DNA of 64,000 nucleotides from Campanula takesimana (Eukaryota > Streptophyta > Magnoliopsida > Asterales > Campanulaceae), in NCBI GenBank assembly GCA_026119855.1, contig JAOWBW010000180.1:1240001-1304000 (forward strand), given 5' to 3'. The stretch's first letter is position 1. Every line of letters starts with the position of its first letter. The notes beneath the pieces were generated by a model. It was not told where the DNA came from. It saw only the letters and a list, made by a program, of their open reading frames with translations, and ran no database searches. The position numbers and the translations under genes are program-made. Positions 59,416-64,000 of the stretch are shown here, one piece after another.

Positions 59416-60541
59416 TGTGAATACCCCTTTAAATTTCAAGAGTCGCCACGTTGTTTTATTTGTTGTTAAAACATTGAGAAAAACATTTATGAGAATAACA
59501 GGGTTCGGGGGTCAAATTACAATAGAAGAAGAATATTAAAGTGATCACTCCTATTGCCCGACGAATCGGTCTTTCTATCATGATCAATGTGTGTGTGTGT
59601 TAGTGTTTGAGACCGGATCCGAAGATTGCCTTCATTCTTCTCATCATGAGAAGCTCAGGTCGGTGTAGTTCATTGATGAATTAGAATGGAGAGAGATGAA
59701 GTGGGATCATGCATAAAGAGGGGGAAGATTAGGGTTAGAAGTAGTTCCTAGATCACATTAGGGTTGGATGAAACCCTAGGATCAGCATTGGCTATGGCAT
59801 GTGCACATAAATAGGGATTACAATCCTAGATCTAGCATATGATGTATGTATAAGACGTAGATCTAGCATAATAATAAGAACATCATGAAACATGTATGAA
59901 TGAACATATAAACATGAAGATCGCTACCCTAGTTATGACATATATTATGAATCTAGACTAAGAACATGAAGAATGCATGAAGAACATATGAATATGAATG
60001 AATAAACATAATAAAAACATGCATAATATAGATCTAGCCTAAGAACATAACAAGAACACAATAAGAAATGTAAGAAGACTCACCTTGATCGGCAAGAACT
60101 AGGGTTGAAGCTTCTTGAATATTCGAAGAGGCTTCCAGGGTGCCAAAAAGACTTAAACTAATAGTTTCCTCATCAGTTTTGACTGTGGAACTCGTAGAAT
60201 GAATTGTGTGTCCCATAGGCTGAGAGGAGGGGCCTATTTATAGGAAAAAACTGAGAAAAAGAAGACTGGTCGTATGGCCAAGACTTAGCCGTACGGAGGC
60301 TATGGAGCCGTACGGTGGCTTACCTCAATTTCCGTGCTTATCAAGATCTCCTCGAATCCTTATCAGTTTGTTCACGGGATTTGTCCATTATCCTGATGGA
60401 TTTCGACCTACAACTGATTTTGTCTATCAGGGAGTCTGGGAATCTGTCGGATAGGTCCCTGTCAGGTTTTTATTACCTAAAAGGTTTTTAGAGATATCTA
60501 AAGGTCTAGGAAGTCCGAAATCTTCAGATCGGGTGCTAACA
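59416..60541 (-). repeat. Right (5') LTR of the giant element, 1,126 bp
   Basis: Matches the left LTR end to end. TATA box CCTATAAATAGG at about 60233-60244 on the minus strand, with CCGTACGG at 60289-60296 and 60308-60315. Confidence 0.9.
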
Positions 60542-60795
60542 CTCATATACCAATCTTTTGCGACCCCATCAAGAGTAAGTGGGAAACATTGTGCCATTAT
60601 TTGAGGAGACACTTTCTTCGGTAGCATGGTCCAAACGTAGGTATCAACATGGGCATTGGGACAAGAATTCCCTATGAATTTTCCGATATCGGGCATCTTG
60701 AATTCTTGATTACAAGAAGGCTTTTCGACATTCCTTTTGAGAGACCTTGAGGATAGTCTCACACATCTTTCTTGAGCGTAGCCCCTAGGGCTCAT
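60542..60795 (-). pseudogene. Gypsy gag core, N-terminal half
   Basis: The minus strand encodes FKMPDIGKF, NSCPNAHVDTYV, LPKKVSPQIMAQCFPLTLDG and KDWYM, the start of the Retrotrans_gag core. It is cut by the giant element at 60541; the other half is at 39473-39796. The upstream part merges into non-coding block X, so no start codon or N-terminal domain is attached. Confidence 0.8.
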
Positions 60796-62350
60796 TAACT
60801 GTCAAATTAAGCAGAAGAAGCTCTCGTTCTTGAGTCATATAGCCCTAAGGGCATCATCATTTGTCGAGCAAATCAAGAGACTCGTCCTCGTGCGAGGGAA
60901 CAAACATAAGAGGACATGGCAAGAGCTACTCCATTCTCGGGAAACTTTTTGACATACTTTTAGAGGCACATGCTTGAAGAAGCTTGAAAACTGAGTCACA
61001 CGTTGTTGCCATTTGTGATCCAAACCAATTGGTGCATTGAAGACTATTCGTGCAACTTCTCACCCCTTTTTGACTTTTGATGACATATCAATCATGAGCT
61101 CATTCTCGGACGGGCCTTCTTTCACATGAGCCCAAAAAATTCACATTGCAAGAACAATCTCTCTTATGCCAATAACCCAAAACGACCTTTGATTGTGCCA
61201 TATCTTGTAGAGCCTTTTGCAATTCCAAAGTTGACTCGGTGGGGAATTGACTTGCTGAGGAGATTCAATGTAGAACTTGTGTAGTCGTCTTCTTTAGAGG
61301 CCGGGGATCTCCATTTCTCTTTCCCTTATCTCTCTCACTCTCTCATTTTTTTATGACGCACGCTATTTTTTGCCTAGACCGCCCTTTCGGGTTTTCAATC
61401 TAGCGGGCATCTCTTTTGCGTCTTCATTTTTTTATTTTTTTATTGACTCAATTAATGAGGAAGTGTGCATTGACTCTAGCTGAGGATGAGAGACATGTGA
61501 TTTTGCGGTGGAGACCATTTGTCCCTAATGATGAGTGACATTGACCCGACTAGGGAAGTAGCCCCTAGTATTGACTTCATGCATTTATATATTTTTGAAT
61601 GACTCACGAAGGCAAGTAGGTCATTAAGAGAGAAGAGAAGGAAAGCCCCAATTTGATTGCGAGAAACTGGGAGTATCGTTGAAAGATAAGAAGCCCCTAG
61701 ACTCGATAAGGAACGCAAAGCGACTCCAATTCTAAGAAAGTTATTCAATCTTGAGGTGATTACTTCATTGGCAAATGAATCGTACAAAGATGTCTTGATA
61801 AGTTCGAGAGGAAGACCAATCACCATAACGCACTAGGGCTAAACATGTCTTCTTTCTCGCATGAGACCGGACCCGAAGGTTGCCTACGTTCCTCCAGTGT
61901 AGAGGCTCAGGTCACCATAGTTCTTGTTGATGCTCCTTTCGCCGTTCTTCGTTGGTGGATGGAATGATGATGTTGTTGTGAACTTCTTTTAATGATGGGG
62001 ATTTTTTTTGTTCCCCCTTGAAAACTTTGCTTGATGTTGCTCCACCTTGTTTTTCTTCTTGGCTTCGTCGTTGATGTTGTTGCCTTCGATGCAATGTTTA
62101 GCCCCTAGGCGTTCAAGTGATGGCCTTCGTTCCAAAACTTGCTTAGACATCTTTTCATCATTTTGCCAAGAATTAAATTGAACAACTTGGAATAGTGTAT
62201 GGGGACAAGAACGAATTTTATTTTATGAGAAGGCTCGAATTTTTACATAAACAAGACGAAAGAAAACTTGATGCACACTTAAGAGGACTTTTGACTCTTT
62301 TTTTTAGGCAGACAAAGAGAAACGAAGATTGTTGTCGTCGTCCTTATCGT
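60775..62350. repeat. Non-coding block X, right copy
   Basis: Directly repeats 37760-39470 in the same order of landmarks. With the giant element removed, the two copies flank the gag core. Confidence 0.7.
61863..61925. repeat. Recurrent hairpin module (one of eight)
   Basis: Pattern: GAGACCGGACCCGAAGGTTG, CCTACGTTCCTC, a short loop, GAGGCTCAGGTC, then a GTAGTTC end. Related copies lie at about 36495-36552, 38764-38825, 39988-40055, 41050-41105, 47150-47213, 58013-58095 and 59608-59675. CTACG pairs with CGTAG, and CCTC (or CTTCTCAT) pairs with GAGG (or ATGAGAAG), giving nested stems. Confidence 0.65.
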
Positions 62351-62400
62351 TGTAGTCCTTCTTGTTGAAGCCCCATTTCAAACCTAAGCCATTCCTTGTT

Positions 62401-62991
62401 TCACGGTTGCTCTTCACCCACGGTAAATTCCCCATTGTCGATCAAATCTTGGATGACGTCTCGGAGAGTAAAGCATCTCTCGGTAGTATGGCCGCTATGC
62501 TTGTGGCAGTCGCACCATTTACTATGTGCATGATTCTTTGGTATCATCTTGGGCTTGTAACCTTCTAAAGGTTTGACCTTTCCACTTGCCACCAAAGTTT
62601 CAAATGCTTCGGTTTGGGTCATTCTTAGGAGAGGAGTGAAAACTCGCTTGTCGGCGGCACCTTTATGGCTTTTGAGGGGAGAGACATTTGAGCATGCATT
62701 ATCATCGACCTTTGCCTTGCCGTCGGTGAATTCTTTCAAACGGGCTTTGAGTTCAGAAACCTCTTTTTTGTGAATCCTCCTCTCGTAATCAAGACGGGCC
62801 TTGAGTTCGGAAACCTCTTCTTTGTGAATCCTTTTCTCAAGATCAAAACGGGCTTGCCACAAATCGTCTTTACGGCGGGCATCCTCGGAAAGTCTATCAA
62901 TTTGTTCCCCCATGGCTCTCATTATGTTGAGTAACCCTTCGTTGGACACGAAAACATTTCCGCCATTGTTGTTATTGCCGTTGGAAGCCAT
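62401..62991 (-). CDS. Gag-like ORF without core domain (Gypsy, Tat/Ogre-like)
   Basis: 196 residues from ATG 62991, uninterrupted. An Asn/Gly-rich start leads into a helical stretch with the repeated word EVSELKARL (two copies, coiled-coil-like, about 45-95). Then come FETLVASGKVKPLEGYKPK and a zinc-knuckle-like CDCHKHSGHTTERC (C-X2-H-X4-H-X4-C) near the end. The Retrotrans_gag core that should lie between the coil and the knuckle is absent. A core is instead found downstream in the same element, beyond non-coding block X. The upstream in-frame extension to 63090 does not look coding. Confidence 0.65.
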   Translation of the reverse strand: MASNGNNNNGGNVFVSNEGLLNIMRAMGEQIDRLSEDARRKDDLWQARFDLEKRIHKEEVSELKARLDYERRIHKKEVSELKARLKEFTDGKAKVDDNACSNVSPLKSHKGAADKRVFTPLLRMTQTEAFETLVASGKVKPLEGYKPKMIPKNHAHSKWCDCHKHSGHTTERCFTLRDVIQDLIDNGEFTVGEEQP

Positions 62992-64000
62992 TGGACCTAT
63001 TGAAAGAACACGGTTGATCTTAGGATGGCCACAAACACCTTTTTGAGTAAAATGATTTAACCCACAAAAAGGAAAAAGATTCAACCACATAAGGAATATT
63101 TTTTTTATTATTTAAGTCGGAAGGACGTAGTCCTTTTTGGGGTTTCTAGAAAAAATAGAGGAATCATCACACTAGTATATAGGCCTTCTCACGGTCCCAT
63201 ATACTCATCGGATTCTAACACGCTTGTGAGACCTAAATGTGACGGGATTAAACTAAATTAATGTCACAAAGCATACATGCGGGGACGGTTTTTTATTTCG
63301 TCCATAATAACCACTTGGGGACGGATTTTATTTCATCCATAATAACCACTTGTTTATTTTGGAAACGGCATGTATGATTTGATGACATTAGTTTAGGGAA
63401 ATCTCGACACACGAAAACCGACTTGGTCACGGAGTGTTAGAACCTAGACTAAGAATGTGTTGGCTTGTGCTCGGCTAAAGAGAGGCTTAAAGGTCACCCA
63501 CGAAATGTAGTCGTGAACTACGCCACGGGTTGAGGTTTCCTCTTCGAGAGAGTCAAGGTCGGGTGGAGCTTGAAACTCTCTAGAACGGGCCTCGACGGGT
63601 TTGGAGTTATGGATGTGCGACTCGATTGTGAGCAATTCATAGGAATATGTGCATGTAGTGTGAGGTCAAGGCAAGTGACAATTTTTTTTATTTTATTATT
63701 TTTTTTTTCAAAGAAAGAAAAACAAATAAGCACGTATGTACAACTTTCGAATCACCCGTGTGACCAATAAAATAAACAGAAAGTAAAATCATTCATGTGC
63801 AGGCCCGGTGCCCACACACTGTAAAAAAAAAAACCATTATGTTCTATGCACTGTTTTGTGTCTGGAAAATGCCCAAAAGCGCGCCCCTTGGGCTGTAAGG
63901 ATGAGAGGCTCGCGCCCCATACAGAGAGAGGCAGAGACGCCCGATTCTAGGCAGTACCTGCAAAACAGTGGACTCAGGGGATTGCCCTGGCCCCCAAATT
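62992..64000. other. Element leader / right edge, no gene recognised
   Basis: A tandem pair with GGGGACGG..TTTATTTC and CCATAATAACCACTTG lies at about 63280-63350. The expected 5' LTR of the host Gypsy element is not identified before the window ends. Confidence 0.45.

Larger units (their letters stand above)
39797..60541 (-). mobile_element. Giant pol-less LTR retroelement carrying an antisense PMD gene
   Basis: LTRs at 39797-40926 and 59416-60541 (TGTGAATACCCC...GTGCTAACA), with target duplication CTCAT at 39792-39796 and 60542-60546. Total 20,745 bp, of which about 8.4 kb is a later Copia insertion, leaving about 12.3 kb. On the minus strand it runs 5' LTR, primer site, broken gag (57858-57073), minisatellites, a non-coding stretch, the PMD gene in opposite orientation, more tandem repeats, 3' LTR. 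No protease, reverse transcriptase, RNase H or integrase is visible, so it would depend on enzymes supplied in trans. Gag and primer site suit the Tat/Ogre branch of Ty3/Gypsy. By eye the LTRs differ at about nine positions in the first 190 bases. Confidence 0.85.

Overview
This is a repeat-dominated stretch of a flowering-plant nuclear genome, probably a eudicot. The evidence is introns with GT..AG borders, plant transposon families throughout (Stowaway, hAT, Mutator, PIF/Harbinger, Copia, Gypsy, Au-type SINE, LINE), a plant-specific plant-mobile-domain (PMD) gene and a PHD-finger gene of the Tify/Jas TPL-binding type. I cannot name the species. Only two loci look like spliced genes. One is the 5' part of a PHD-finger regulator (935-2564, minus), read through seven exons whose phases all agree. 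The other is a PMD gene (43335-45821, plus).

Layout. 1-14350: the PHD gene, then MITEs (some nested), two Au-type SINEs, LINE debris, an orphan exon-like ORF (10280-10627) and a long-TIR Mutator-type MITE. 14355-19568: a decayed inverted-repeat element that received an LTR-internal-LTR-partial-internal insertion and a small Copia derivative. 19698-33951: two diverged copies of one locus separated by a PIF/Harbinger fragment. Copy A carries a SINE and a 2.0 kb solo LTR. Copy B carries a 553 bp solo LTR and a complete 3.7 kb hAT element with an uninterrupted transposase. Each of the four insertions has target-site duplications, and its empty site is visible in the other copy.

33752-64000: a large Ty3/Gypsy element of the Tat/Ogre type on the minus strand. 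Its presumed 3' LTR is at 33752-34921 and its internal region runs off the right edge. Its gag core is split by a second, related giant element (39797-60541, TSD CTCAT, LTRs about 1.13 kb). That element has a tRNA-type primer site, a broken gag and many minisatellites but no visible pol. It carries the intron-containing PMD gene on the opposite strand. An 8.4 kb Copia element (47610-56027, TSD GGATG) with intact pol and broken gag was later inserted into it.

The most interesting object is the giant pol-less LTR element carrying an antisense, intron-bearing PMD gene. Next are the paired copies with reciprocal empty sites, and a hairpin-forming module that recurs eight times across the Gypsy-type sequence.
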